From NCBI GenBank assembly GCA_023422775.1, contig JAFAGM010000063.1:1-64000 (forward strand): a DNA stretch of 64,000 bases. The letters are read 5' to 3'. The number at the start of each line of letters is the position of its first letter. The stretch's first letter is position 1. Below, piece by piece: positions 43,458 through 52,490 of this stretch. This stretch comes from Pseudomonadota bacterium. Its GTDB lineage: Bacteria; Pseudomonadota; Alphaproteobacteria; Rhizobiales; Xanthobacteraceae. A program made the position numbers and the translations under genes. The notes below the pieces were generated by a model that worked only from the letters and a program-made list of their open reading frames with translations, had not been told where the DNA came from and ran no database searches.

Positions 43458-45149
43458 ATGCCCGCTGTCCCGCAAGCCGCCAGCATTCTCGCCTCGCTCG
43501 GGCAGGCCGCTTTCGTCTGGGACGTGGCAGCCGACAGCATCGCCTGGAGCGACAATGTTGGCTCGGTCTTCACCGATATTCCGCTGGAAACGCTGGCAAG
43601 CGCGTCGGAATTTGCCAGACTGATCGAGCCTGCGCGCTCGATCCGGTCGGATGCGCTCGGGCAGTCGCCGCCGGCGCACAGCGGCGAGGGGGTTACCTAC
43701 CGGATCGAATACGGCGTACGAACCTCGACTTCCGCGCCCGTGGTCTGGATCGAGGAAACCGGCTGCTGGTTCGCGGGGCCCGACGGCAAGCCGGCGCAGG
43801 CCCACGGCGTCGTCCGCGTCAACAATGAGCGCCACGCCCGCGACGAACAACTGATGCGGCTGTCGCGGCACGATCCGCTCACCGGTGAACTCAACCGGAC
43901 TCACCTGGTCGCAGCGCTGGCGGAAACCATCGAGGAAGCCGCGCGATCCCGCTCGTCATGCGCGTTCATGCTGATCGGCATCGATCATCTGGCGCGCATC
44001 AACGACGCGTTCGGCTTCGACGTCGCGGACGCCGTGATCGCCGAAATCGGAAAACGCGTCCGTGTCCGGCTGCGCGCCGGCGATGTGCTGGGACGGTTTT
44101 CCGGCAACAAGTTCGGCCTGATCCTGCGCAACTGCACCGTCGACGACACCAACGTCGCGGCCGAGCGGTTCCTGGCCGGCATTCGCGACGAAGTCGTTCC
44201 CACCAAATCCGGACCCGTGTCGGTGACGGCATCGATCGGCGCGATCAGCATACCGCGCTATGCCCGCAACGCCGACGAGGCCGTCAACCGAGCGCAGGAA
44301 ACGCTCGACGCCGCAAAGCGCCGCCGCGCCGGATCGTTCTCGCTGTGGCGTCCCAATGTCGAACGCGATGCCCAGCGCCGCGTCAACATCCGCGTCACCG
44401 ACGAGATCGTCACGGCGCTGAACGAGCGCCGCATCGTCACGGCGTTCGAGCCCGTTGTCGATGCTCACTCGCGGCAGCCGGCATTCTACGAATGCCTGGT
44501 GCGGATGGAGCAGGCGGACGGCCGCGCGCTGCTGGCGCCGGATATCGTTCCCGTCGCCGAACGGCTGGGCCTGATCCGGCTGGTCGATCACCGTGTGCTC
44601 GAACTCGCAGTCGCCGAACTCGCCGCCTCGCCGAACGTGCGGCTCAGCCTCAACATCTCGCCCGCCACCACGATGGACCCGGATTGGTGGACTTCGATCG
44701 AATCGCTGATGCAGGCGCATCCCGGTGCCGGCGAGCGGTTGATCGTCGAAATCACGGAAACGGTCGCGATCCGCGATATCGACGACATCAGGGGCTTCAT
44801 CACGCGGTTGAAGAATTTCGGCAGCCAGATCGCGATCGACGATTTCGGCGCCGGCTACACCTCGTTCCGCAACCTGCGCAAGCTCGGCGTGGATATCGTG
44901 AAGATCGACGGCGCCTTCGTGCAGAACATCGCGCGCTCGGCGGATGACCGCGCCTTCGTGCAGACGCTGATCGACCTGGCGCGGCGGCTGCAGATCAGGA
45001 CGGTCGCCGAATGGGTGCAGGACGAGGAAGCCGCCGCGATGCTGCGCGAGTGGGGCTGCGACTACATCCAGGGCCGGTTGATCGGACTGGCCTCGCCGCA
45101 GCGGCCGTGGAGCACGGCGGCCGCTGCCGCGCTGCCTGTGGCCGGTTGA
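43458..45149 (+). CDS. PAS-like/degenerate GGDEF/EAL protein (predicted c-di-GMP phosphodiesterase)
   Basis: The 563-residue protein has an N-terminal PAS-like sensory part (about 1-125), a GGDEF domain (about 135-300) with the signature changed to SGNKF (215-219), which probably abolishes cyclase activity, and an EAL domain (315-550). The EAL catalytic set looks intact: Glu345 (YECLVRM), Asn399, Glu431 (EITE), Asp461-Asp462 (DDFGAG), Lys482, Glu518 and Gln538. So it is predicted to hydrolyse c-di-GMP, with the GGDEF part serving as a GTP sensor. I start it at 43458 (MPAVPQAAS), behind GAGG; a longer frame begins at 43377. No signal peptide or membrane helix. Confidence 0.88.
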   Translation: MPAVPQAASILASLGQAAFVWDVAADSIAWSDNVGSVFTDIPLETLASASEFARLIEPARSIRSDALGQSPPAHSGEGVTYRIEYGVRTSTSAPVVWIEETGCWFAGPDGKPAQAHGVVRVNNERHARDEQLMRLSRHDPLTGELNRTHLVAALAETIEEAARSRSSCAFMLIGIDHLARINDAFGFDVADAVIAEIGKRVRVRLRAGDVLGRFSGNKFGLILRNCTVDDTNVAAERFLAGIRDEVVPTKSGPVSVTASIGAISIPRYARNADEAVNRAQETLDAAKRRRAGSFSLWRPNVERDAQRRVNIRVTDEIVTALNERRIVTAFEPVVDAHSRQPAFYECLVRMEQADGRALLAPDIVPVAERLGLIRLVDHRVLELAVAELAASPNVRLSLNISPATTMDPDWWTSIESLMQAHPGAGERLIVEITETVAIRDIDDIRGFITRLKNFGSQIAIDDFGAGYTSFRNLRKLGVDIVKIDGAFVQNIARSADDRAFVQTLIDLARRLQIRTVAEWVQDEEAAAMLREWGCDYIQGRLIGLASPQRPWSTAAAAALPVAG

Positions 45150-45177
45150 TCGGCTGGACGCGGCTCGATACGTGGGT

Positions 45178-45891
45178 TCAAGCCGGCATCTCACCGTCAG
45201 CCGATTCGAGCGCCTCGTTCTGCAGCCGGCCGTCGACCACGTGAATGCGGCGATGCATCTGCGCGGCGAGATTGAGGTCGTGGGTGACCGCGACCACGGT
45301 CTTGCCGTCCAGCGCTACCAGGTCGCGCAGGATGCCGAAGACCTGCGCGGTCGAGATCGAATCGAGGCTCCCGGTCGGCTCATCCGCCAGAATGACCGGG
45401 GGATCGTTGGCGAGCGCCCGGGCCACCGCGACCCGCTGGCGCTGACCGCCGGATAGCTGGTCCGGCATCTTGTGGCGATGGTCGCCCAATCCGAGCGATC
45501 CCAGCAATTCCTCGGCGCGCGCCTGGATCGCGCGCGGCGACAGGCGTCCGTGCGCGCGCATCGGCAGGGCGACATTCTCGGTGATGGTGAATTCCGGAAG
45601 CAGGAAGTGGAACTGGAAGACGAAGCCGAGCCTGGCGAGCCGCACCGTCGCCCGTTCGTCTTCCGTCATCGCCGTCGTGGAACGGCCGTCGATCAGGACG
45701 TCGCCGCTGGTCGGCAGGTCGAGCAGCCCCAGCAAATACAGCAGCGAGGACTTTCCCGAGCCGGACGGCCCGGTGATGGCAATGAACTCCCGCGGCATGA
45801 TCTTGAGGTCGATGTCGCGAACCAGCGTCACCGGCACGATGCCGCTCAGAATCTTTGTCACGCGCCGGGCTTCGATCAGCGGCGGCGTCAT
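45178..45891 (-). CDS. ABC transporter ATP-binding protein (LolD/MacB type)
   Basis: The 237-residue ATPase has Walker A GPSGSGKSS, the signature LSGGQRQRVAVARAL, Walker B VILADEPTGSLDS and the H-loop THDLNLA. LDLPTSGDVLIDG is typical of the LolD/MacB/FtsE subfamily. It ends an operon with an FtsX-like permease and an HlyD-like adaptor, all on the minus strand. The start overlaps the stop of the permease (ATGA). The transporter probably exports or extracts a lipid, peptide or drug through the periplasm. Confidence 0.9.
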   Translation of the reverse strand: MTPPLIEARRVTKILSGIVPVTLVRDIDLKIMPREFIAITGPSGSGKSSLLYLLGLLDLPTSGDVLIDGRSTTAMTEDERATVRLARLGFVFQFHFLLPEFTITENVALPMRAHGRLSPRAIQARAEELLGSLGLGDHRHKMPDQLSGGQRQRVAVARALANDPPVILADEPTGSLDSISTAQVFGILRDLVALDGKTVVAVTHDLNLAAQMHRRIHVVDGRLQNEALESADGEMPA

Positions 45892-47123
45892 GTTGCGCCC
45901 CTGATGATGTCTACGGGGTGGAGGCGTGCAGCCGCACGGGCAGGAAAATAGCCTGCCACCAGGCTCGACAGCAGCGCTACCGTCGTTGCGAGCAGATAAT
46001 GCTTCGCCGAATAGATCACGGGCAGATGGTTGTAATCGGAAAACGGCGTCTTGAATTCCAGCGAGGCGAGGCCGCGGGTCAGGAGATAGCCGAAGATCCA
46101 CCCGAGCGCCGCGCCAACGAACCCGACCAGCAGCGCCTCGAAGATGAAGATGGCCCGGATCGTGGGGTCGCGGAAGCCGAGCGATTTCAGGATCGCAATG
46201 TCGCGCGTCTTCTCATGCGTGATGGTGGAAATGATGTTGTAGGTGCCGAAGCTCGCGACCAGCAGGATCGCGCCGACGATGGTGTACATCAGCACGTTCC
46301 GCACCGTGATGGCCGAGAGCAGGTCTTCCTGCGCTTCCTGCCAGGAGATCGATCGATAACCGGTCTGTTCGCCGATGCGCTCGCTGATCAGGCGCGCCGC
46401 CATCGGATCGCGCGTGCGGACCCGGATTTCGTTCACGATGCCGGTCTGCCGTTCGAGAATCTGCGCGGTTTTGAGCAGGACATAGCCGGTCGTTTCGTCC
46501 GTCATCCGAAAGCCCGAATGGAACGTGCCCACCACGGTGGCGCTCAAGTTGATGCCCCCGGCGGAGGCCAGCGTGATGTTGGAATTGACGCGCGCTCCGA
46601 CCTTGGCCGCGAGCCGGTCGCCAAGCACGATGGCGTTGGATGCGCGGTAGAGCGATTGCAGCGATCCCTGCCGCATGTGGGCGGGCAGATTGGAGACCTC
46701 CACCTCGGTGCGGGGATCGATGCCGATGATCGAAACCGTGAGGTTGCGGCCGGCGAAGCGCAGCACCGCCTTCGACTGCACCGAAGGTGTCAGGGCGCCC
46801 GGCACCCAGGTCTGCAGCGAGGCGATCGTGGCCATCGGGTTCTTGATGCCCGGGCGGCGCACCTCCGGCGTCAGGCCGTGGAATTCGGCAGCCGGATAGC
46901 GCATCTCGGCGGGCTGCTGGTTCGGCTCGCGCAATTCGTCCGTCACCGAGATATGCGGCAGTGCATTGACCAGGGTCTGGATGAAGTCGTCCTGCGAGCC
47001 CTCCATGATTGCCGCCATCATGATGGAGAAGCCGACGCCGGTCATGACGCCGGCGATCGCCACCAGGGTCTGGCGCGCGCGGTGGCGGACATGGGTCCAG
47101 GCAATGCTCAGGATCAGGTTCAC
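45888..47123 (-). CDS. FtsX-like ABC transporter permease
   Basis: This 411-residue permease has one N-terminal helix (VGFSIMMAAIMEGSQ region), a large periplasmic domain, and three C-terminal helices with VRNVLMYTIVGAILLVASFG and KTRDIAILKSLGFRDPTIRAI, the MacB/FtsX signature. It starts at a GTG at 47123 whose codon overlaps the TGA of the adaptor gene (GTGA), showing tight coupling. A longer upstream frame is the shadow of the adaptor gene. The set adaptor, permease, ATPase is the MacAB/YknXYZ arrangement. Confidence 0.9.
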   Translation of the reverse strand: MNLILSIAWTHVRHRARQTLVAIAGVMTGVGFSIMMAAIMEGSQDDFIQTLVNALPHISVTDELREPNQQPAEMRYPAAEFHGLTPEVRRPGIKNPMATIASLQTWVPGALTPSVQSKAVLRFAGRNLTVSIIGIDPRTEVEVSNLPAHMRQGSLQSLYRASNAIVLGDRLAAKVGARVNSNITLASAGGINLSATVVGTFHSGFRMTDETTGYVLLKTAQILERQTGIVNEIRVRTRDPMAARLISERIGEQTGYRSISWQEAQEDLLSAITVRNVLMYTIVGAILLVASFGTYNIISTITHEKTRDIAILKSLGFRDPTIRAIFIFEALLVGFVGAALGWIFGYLLTRGLASLEFKTPFSDYNHLPVIYSAKHYLLATTVALLSSLVAGYFPARAAARLHPVDIIRGAT

Positions 47124-48199
47124 GGCGCTGGCGTCTCCAGGGGAGTGGCGCGGACCCGGAAACCGTTCTTGATGTTCGCGGTTGCCGGCGAGGCGACCCA
47201 TTCGCCTTCGCTGGCGCCATGCAGGATTTCCACGAAGCCGGTGCCGCGGATGCCGATCTCGACCTTGCGCAGCCGCGCATGGTTGTCTTCGATGGCGAAC
47301 AGGCTGTTGCGGACCACGGCGTTGGCCGGGACGAGAAGCACGTCGGGCTTTTCGCGGCTGATGATGTTGGCTTCGACGCTCATGCCGACCCGCAGCGGCG
47401 TATCGTCGGGCAGGCTGATCCGGACGCGAAATGTCTTGGAGAGGGGATCGCCGGCCGGCGTGATCTGCTTGACCGTGCCCGGCAGGATTTGACCCGCGAA
47501 CGCATCGGTGCGCAGCAGCGCATTCTGGCCGACCTTGACGCGGGGGATGTCCTCCTCGTTGACGTCGGCGACCACCCACAACGGCTTCTCCAGCCCGATG
47601 CGGTAGAGGATCGTGCCGGGCTCGACCATGTCCCCGACCTCACCGTCCTCCTTGAGGACGGTGCCGTCCATCGGCGACACCAGCTTGTAGTATTCGAGCC
47701 GCTGTGCCTGCGCCGCGATCTGCGCCCTGATGCGCGCCAGATCGGTCTCGGCCTTCTGGAATGCCTGCGAGCTTGCGACGCCGCGTGACAGCAATTGCGA
47801 TTGACGGTCGAACTCGCGCTGCTGGAATTCTGCCAGCGCATGCAGGTCGTTCAGCGTCGCCAGCGCTTCCTTGTCGTCGAGACGGGCGAGAACATCGCCG
47901 CGTTTGACCGCCTTGCCCTCGCACCGGCAACGCTCGATGATCCGGCCGCGCACCAGGGGTGTCGAGCGTGACCACGTCTCTGGCTCGATCGCGCCGGTTG
48001 CGTAGACGATTTCGGCGGCGGCGCCGCGCGTGACTCGCGCCACCGTGATCGCGGGCCCTCGCAGCAACCACCATGCGACGGCGACGGCTGCAGCCACGAT
48101 CAGGATCGCGACCGCAAGCTTCCATGAAAGCCGCCGGCGGCTTTCGGGAGGCAATCCGCCCGTGACCGGCGGCTCGATCGTCGCAACCTGCATGTCCAT
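47120..48199 (-). CDS. HlyD/MacA-type periplasmic adaptor
   Basis: The 359-residue protein has a membrane anchor near residues 28-47, then a lipoyl-type barrel-sandwich half (VRGRIIERCRCEGKAVKRGD), a helical hairpin (TDLARIRAQIAAQAQRLEYY), the second lipoyl half (LVSPMDGTVLKEDGEVGDMV) and a C-terminal beta-barrel. It belongs with the permease and ATPase encoded downstream, forming an ABC-type efflux or trafficking system. Two ATGs are close together (48199 and 48193). It faces phaR across 153 bases. Confidence 0.9.
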   Translation of the reverse strand: MDMQVATIEPPVTGGLPPESRRRLSWKLAVAILIVAAAVAVAWWLLRGPAITVARVTRGAAAEIVYATGAIEPETWSRSTPLVRGRIIERCRCEGKAVKRGDVLARLDDKEALATLNDLHALAEFQQREFDRQSQLLSRGVASSQAFQKAETDLARIRAQIAAQAQRLEYYKLVSPMDGTVLKEDGEVGDMVEPGTILYRIGLEKPLWVVADVNEEDIPRVKVGQNALLRTDAFAGQILPGTVKQITPAGDPLSKTFRVRISLPDDTPLRVGMSVEANIISREKPDVLLVPANAVVRNSLFAIEDNHARLRKVEIGIRGTGFVEILHGASEGEWVASPATANIKNGFRVRATPLETPAP

Positions 48200-48263
48200 G
48201 CGGACAGTGTGGCTGCGACGGGCGCTTTAGCGATTGATGCAGGTCAACCGGGAAGCAAAAGAA

Positions 48264-48288
48264 AATCGCGAGCACATGGCCCGCGATT
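48264..48288 (-). terminator. terminator of phaR
   Basis: AATCGCG (48264-48270) and CGCGATT (48282-48288) form a 7-bp stem with an 11-base loop. On the minus strand the stem is followed by TTCTTTTGC. It lies about 65 bases past the phaR stop. Confidence 0.55.
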
Positions 48289-48352
48289 CCAAGATCTCCA
48301 GCGCTGAATCGGGGAAAGACGGGACCGTCGGCGCCGGCGCGCCGGCCGACCG

Positions 48353-48943
48353 CTACTCTTCCTTCTTCGGCTCTTTCGACATGCGCTCGAGACGATCCTG
48401 CATGTCCTTCATCTGCCGGCGCAGGTCGTCGATGTTGTCATCGGCCGCCGGCTCCGGCGCCTTCTCCGGCTCGCTCGATTCGCCGCGCGGCGGCGCGAAC
48501 GGCTTGAACATCGAGAAGGTCTGCTGGAACAATTCCATGTTGCGGCGGACGTGCTCTTCAAGCGGCGCGAACGGCGTTCCGCTGAACGTGTTGGTGAGCT
48601 GCTTGCGGAATTTTTCCTGCTCGCGCGTCAGCGTGTCGATCGACTGCTCCAGATATTTCGGCACCACCATCTGCATGCTGTCGCCGTAGAAGCGGATCAA
48701 CTGGCGCAGGAAAGTGGTCGGCAGCAGATTCTGTCCGGCCTTGTTCTCCTGCTCGAAGATGATCTGCGCCAGCACCGAACGGGTGATGTCGTCGCCGGTC
48801 TTGGCGTCGTAGACGAGGAAATCCTCGCCGTCCTTCACCATCGCCGCGAGATCCTCGAGCGTCACATAGGTGCTGGTCCCGGTATTATAGAGCCGCCGGT
48901 TGGCGTACTTCTTGATGGTCGTAGGTTGATCTGACTTTGCCAT
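48353..48943 (-). CDS. phaR: polyhydroxyalkanoate synthesis regulator PhaR
   Basis: PhaR (196 residues) is a repressor that binds both DNA and PHB granules and controls phasin and PHB synthesis genes. The conserved N-terminal domain has KYANRRLYNTGTSTYVTLED and YDAKTGDDITRSVLAQIIFE. The C-terminal part is a helical region (LIRFYGDSMQMVVPKYLEQS) and an acidic tail with DDLRRQMKDMQDRLERMSK, a likely coiled coil. The start at 48943 (MAKSDQPTTIK) is preceded by no longer credible start. It is divergent from phaA, 304 bases away. Confidence 0.95.
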   Translation of the reverse strand: MAKSDQPTTIKKYANRRLYNTGTSTYVTLEDLAAMVKDGEDFLVYDAKTGDDITRSVLAQIIFEQENKAGQNLLPTTFLRQLIRFYGDSMQMVVPKYLEQSIDTLTREQEKFRKQLTNTFSGTPFAPLEEHVRRNMELFQQTFSMFKPFAPPRGESSEPEKAPEPAADDNIDDLRRQMKDMQDRLERMSKEPKKEE

Positions 48944-49247
48944 GGGCTCACACAATACACCGAGAGCGGGGAACCCGACGGCATCGCCGGCGGGCAGACG
49001 AGCAACGCAACGCAACAAAGTAAGCATTTTCAACCCGGTTCGGCTACCGTTTTGTGCGGCACGGTTAATTCCAAGGCATGGACGCTGCTATGGAAACCCC
49101 CGCGGAGATCAAAATGAATGCGCTGCGGCAGGATTTTGGGCGCTGGCCGATTGACATGGGTCAATGGGGTTAACAGGATAAGGTGAGAGACAGGCTTGCC
49201 GTCCGGCCGCCCGCCGTCAAAAGAAACCTCAACCTCAGGAGATGTCC
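48944..49247. promoter_or_regulatory. divergent phaR-phaA intergenic region
   Basis: The region has no credible gene. It should hold both promoters. A CTGCGGCAG palindrome at 49123-49131 is a candidate PhaR site, since PhaR is reported to bind TGC-rich inverted sequences. A 31-codon frame at 49078-49173 is visible but unsupported. The ribosome site AGGAG before phaA is at 49237-49241. Confidence 0.4.
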
Positions 49248-50426
49248 ATGTCAGACGATGTCGTCATCGTCAGCGCCGCCCGCACCCCGGTCGGCAGCTT
49301 CAACGGCGCATTCGCCACCACTCCGGCCCATGACCTCGGCGCCATTGCCATCAAGGCCGCGCTGGAGCGGGCGGGCATCGAGCCGGGCCGTGTCTCGGAA
49401 GTCATCATGGGCCAGATCCTGACCGCGGCGCAGGGGCAGAACCCGGCCCGTCAGGCCTCGATCGCCGCCGGCATCCCGGTGGAAAGCCCGGCCTGGGGCG
49501 TCAACCAGCTCTGCGGTTCCGGCCTGCGCACCGTGGCGCTGGGCTACCAGGCGCTGCTCAACGGCGATTCCGAAATCGTCGTCGCCGGCGGCCAGGAATC
49601 CATGAGCATGGCCCCGCACGCGCAGTATCTGCGGGGCGGCGTCAAGATGGGCGGCCTCGAACTGGTCGACACCATGATCAAGGACGGCCTGTGGGACGCC
49701 TTCAACGGCTACCACATGGGCAACACCGCCGAGAACGTCGCGCGGCAGTGGCAGATCACGCGCGCGCAGCAGGACGAGTTTGCGGTCAAGTCGCAGCAGA
49801 AGGCGGAGGCCGCGCAGAAGGCCGGCAAGTTCAAGGACGAGATCGTCCCCGTCACCATCAAGACCCGCAAGGGCGACATCGTCGTCGATACCGACGAATA
49901 TCCGCGCCATGGCGCGACCATCGACGCGATGGCGAAGCTGAAGCCGGCCTTCGAGAAGGAGGGCACCGTCACCGCCGGCAGCGCGTCCGGCATCAATGAT
50001 GGCGCCGCCGCCGTGGTGCTGATGACTGCCAGGCAGGCCGCCAAGGAAGGCAAGAAGCCGCTGGCCCGCATCGTGTCCTGGGCCCAGGCGGGCGTCGATC
50101 CGAAGATCATGGGCTCCGGGCCGATACCGGCGTCCCGCGCCGCGCTGAAGAAGGCCGGCTGGAACATCGGCGACCTCGACCTGATCGAGGCCAACGAGGC
50201 GTTCGCGGCGCAGGCCTGCGCGGTCAACAAGGACCTCGGCTGGGATACCGGCAAGGTCAACGTCAACGGCGGCGCGATCGCGATCGGCCATCCCGTGGGC
50301 GCGTCCGGCGCGCGCGTGCTGGTGACGCTGCTGCACGAAATGCAGAAGCGCGACGCCAAGAAGGGCCTTGCCACGCTGTGCATCGGTGGCGGCATGGGCA
50401 TTGCGATGTGCGTCGCGCGCGACTGA
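49248..50426 (+). CDS. phaA: acetyl-CoA acetyltransferase (beta-ketothiolase)
   Basis: PhaA (392 residues) condenses two acetyl-CoA molecules to acetoacetyl-CoA, the first step of PHB synthesis. The nucleophile is Cys89 (VNQLCGSGLRT); later motifs are GGAIAIGHPVGASGAR and LATLCIGGGMGIAM. I place the start at the second ATG (49248), which lies six bases after AGGAG, because the first ATG (49242) would touch the ribosome site. The gene is followed by phaB on the same strand, after a terminator-like hairpin. It is distinct from pcaF at 21.8 kb. Confidence 0.95.
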   Translation: MSDDVVIVSAARTPVGSFNGAFATTPAHDLGAIAIKAALERAGIEPGRVSEVIMGQILTAAQGQNPARQASIAAGIPVESPAWGVNQLCGSGLRTVALGYQALLNGDSEIVVAGGQESMSMAPHAQYLRGGVKMGGLELVDTMIKDGLWDAFNGYHMGNTAENVARQWQITRAQQDEFAVKSQQKAEAAQKAGKFKDEIVPVTIKTRKGDIVVDTDEYPRHGATIDAMAKLKPAFEKEGTVTAGSASGINDGAAAVVLMTARQAAKEGKKPLARIVSWAQAGVDPKIMGSGPIPASRAALKKAGWNIGDLDLIEANEAFAAQACAVNKDLGWDTGKVNVNGGAIAIGHPVGASGARVLVTLLHEMQKRDAKKGLATLCIGGGMGIAMCVARD

Positions 50427-50496
50427 TACTGAGGCAAAGTGACCGGCTGAATGATGAAAAGATCATCTGTCACCCGCACTCTTAATTGCTAAAGTT

Positions 50497-50526
50497 GAAA
50501 TGCCCGGTCTCGCGCCGGGCATTTTC
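50497..50526 (+). terminator. terminator between phaA and phaB
   Basis: TGCCCGG (50501-50507) and CCGGGCA (50515-50521) form a stem extended by flanking AAA/TTT pairs, followed by TTTT. It lies 75 bases past phaA and more than 100 bases before phaB, so phaB may have its own promoter or be expressed by read-through. Confidence 0.75.
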
Positions 50527-50633
50527 ATCTCCGCAAGCGTTTTCTGGAACGCTTCGAACCTGCAGGCTGAGCTTCGTCAAAGGGCCGGGACAATTCCCGG
50601 CCTATAAAGAAGACCACCAAGGAGGACTACGAC

Positions 50634-51359
50634 ATGGCACGTGTTGCATTGGTAACGGGGGGTACGCGAGGCATCGGCGCTTCGATCAGCAAGGCGCTGA
50701 AGGCTGCAGGCTATACTGTGGCGGCGAGCTACGCCGGCAACGACGCCGCGGCCGAAAAATTCAAGTCGGAGACCGGCATCCCCGTCTACAAGTGGGACGT
50801 CGCCTCGTTCGACGCGTGCGCTGCGGGCGTCAAGAAGGTCGAAGCCGATCTCGGTCCGGTCGACGTGCTCGTCAACAATGCGGGCATCACCAAGGACGGC
50901 GCTTTCCACAAGATGACGCTCGACCAGTGGAACGCGGTCATCAACACCAATCTCGGCTCGCTGTTCAACATGACGCGCCAGGTGATCGAAGGCATGCGCG
51001 CCCGCAAGTTCGGCCGCATCATCAACATTTCCTCGATCAACGGCCAGAAGGGCCAGTTCGGCCAGGTCAACTATTCGGCGGCCAAGGCCGGCGACATCGG
51101 TTTCACCAAGGCGCTTGCGCTGGAGACCGCCAGGGGCGGCATCACCGTGAACGCGATCTGCCCCGGCTACATCAACACCGAAATGGTGCAGGCGGTGCCG
51201 AAGGACGTGCTGGAGAAGAGCATCCTGCCGCTGATCCCGGTCAACCGCCTCGGCGAGCCCGAGGAGATCGCCCGCGCCGTGGTGTTCCTCGCTGCCGACG
51301 ACGCCGGCGGCATCACCGGCTCGACGATGACCATCAACGGCGGGCAGTACATGACCTGA
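50634..51359 (+). CDS. phaB: acetoacetyl-CoA reductase
   Basis: PhaB (241 residues) reduces acetoacetyl-CoA with NADPH to (R)-3-hydroxybutyryl-CoA, the substrate of PHB synthase. It is a classical short-chain dehydrogenase: nucleotide site TGGTRGIGASI (residues 8-18), NNAG, catalytic Ser134, Tyr147 and Lys151 (NYSAAKAGDIG), and MTINGGQYMT at the C-terminus. The SHP-like sequence VARVALVTGG is typical of the family. It has a strong ribosome site (AAGGAGG). With phaA it forms the two-step route; phaC is absent from this region. Confidence 0.95.
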   Translation: MARVALVTGGTRGIGASISKALKAAGYTVAASYAGNDAAAEKFKSETGIPVYKWDVASFDACAAGVKKVEADLGPVDVLVNNAGITKDGAFHKMTLDQWNAVINTNLGSLFNMTRQVIEGMRARKFGRIINISSINGQKGQFGQVNYSAAKAGDIGFTKALALETARGGITVNAICPGYINTEMVQAVPKDVLEKSILPLIPVNRLGEPEEIARAVVFLAADDAGGITGSTMTINGGQYMT

Positions 51360-51409
51360 TTGCCTCCACATCGGATGGCTGTTGCATGTCGCAACGGCTC
51401 ATAAAAACT

Positions 51410-51564
51410 CGTCATGCCCGGGCAGAAGCGCGAAGCGCGTCTTCGCGCTAGATGTCCCGGGCATCCACGTCCTTACAACCCGCTGACGAGGAAGACGTGG
51501 ATGGCCGGGCATAGGCGAGCGTAAGCGACGCCGTCCTTCAGACGGCTTTGCCCGGCCATGACGG
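51410..51564. repeat. CCCGGGC-type palindromic repeat (GTCATGCCCGGGC family), copy 2
   Basis: A longer variant of the repeat at 17893-17983, with an additional palindromic insert (GAAGCGCGAAGCGCGTCTTC) in each half. It starts GTCATGCCCGGGCAGAAGC and ends CCCGGCCATGACGG. It lies between phaB and the DMT transporter gene and creates an artefactual upstream start. Confidence 0.85.
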
Positions 51565-51589
51565 AAGAAGCCGAGTGTCTCCGAATCCC

Positions 51590-52465
51590 ATGACCGCCCG
51601 CACCGCAACGCTGATCGGACTGACCGCGATCCTGATGTGGTCGCTGCTGTCGGTGCTCACGGTCGCTACCGGAAAAATTCCCGCATTCCAGCTCGCCGCC
51701 ATGACGTTCGGCATCGGTGCTGCCGTAGCATTCGCCAGCTTCCTGTTCCGGCCCGCAGCCTTTGCCGCCATGAAGCAGCCGCTGGTTGCCTGGGTGGTCG
51801 GCGTCGGCGGCCTGTTCGGCTATCACGCGCTGTACTTTCTTGCGCTGCGTTTCGCACCGCCGGCCGAAGCCGGACTTTTGAATTATCTCTGGCCGCTGCT
51901 GATCGTGCTGTTCTCGTCGCTGCTGCCGGGCGAACGGCTGGCGTCGAATCACATCATCGGCGCGCTGCTCGGGCTCGCAGGCACGGTGCTGCTTCTGGCC
52001 GGCAATACGGGCCCCGGATTCGCGCCCAGCCAGATTCCGGGTCTGGCTGCAGCCTTCCTCGCCGCCTTCGTATGGGCCGCCTATTCGGTGATGTCGCGCA
52101 GACTGAAGGCGGTGCCGACCGATGCGGTTGCAGGTTTCTGTCTGGCGACCGCGCTGCTCGCCGCGCTGGTCCACACCATGGTCGAAACCACCGTGTGGCC
52201 GGAGACGATCGGGCAGTGGCTTGCAATTTTCGCGCTCGGCGTCGGCCCGGTGGGGGCTGCGTTCTTTGTCTGGGACATCGGCATGAAGCGCGGCGACATC
52301 CGCGTGCTGGGCGCTGCGTCCTACGCGACGCCGCTGCTGTCGACGGCGTTTCTGATCCTCGCCGGCTATGCGCAGCCGACCGCTGCGATCGCAATTGCCG
52401 CGATCCTGATCGCCGGCGGCGGGTTGATCGCGGCGAAGGACATGGTGTGGAGAAAAGGATCGTAG
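51590..52465 (+). CDS. DMT superfamily transporter (YddG-like)
   Basis: The 291-residue protein has ten helices with two EamA repeats. Features include LNYLWPLLIVLFSSLLPGER and PVGAAFFVWDIGMKRGDIRVLG; the latter recalls aromatic-amino-acid exporter YddG and its relatives. The start at 51590 (MTARTATLIG) is chosen because upstream codons derive from the repeat. It is alone on its strand; the neighbouring DUF985 cupin gene is convergent. Confidence 0.85.
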   Translation: MTARTATLIGLTAILMWSLLSVLTVATGKIPAFQLAAMTFGIGAAVAFASFLFRPAAFAAMKQPLVAWVVGVGGLFGYHALYFLALRFAPPAEAGLLNYLWPLLIVLFSSLLPGERLASNHIIGALLGLAGTVLLLAGNTGPGFAPSQIPGLAAAFLAAFVWAAYSVMSRRLKAVPTDAVAGFCLATALLAALVHTMVETTVWPETIGQWLAIFALGVGPVGAAFFVWDIGMKRGDIRVLGAASYATPLLSTAFLILAGYAQPTAAIAIAAILIAGGGLIAAKDMVWRKGS

Positions 52466-52490
52466 ATGGGTTTCGCTGCGCTCTACCCAT

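Noticed and set aside
49078..49173. A 31-codon frame in the phaR-phaA intergenic region
   Set aside because: It has no ribosome site I could recognise and no known pattern; it may be chance.
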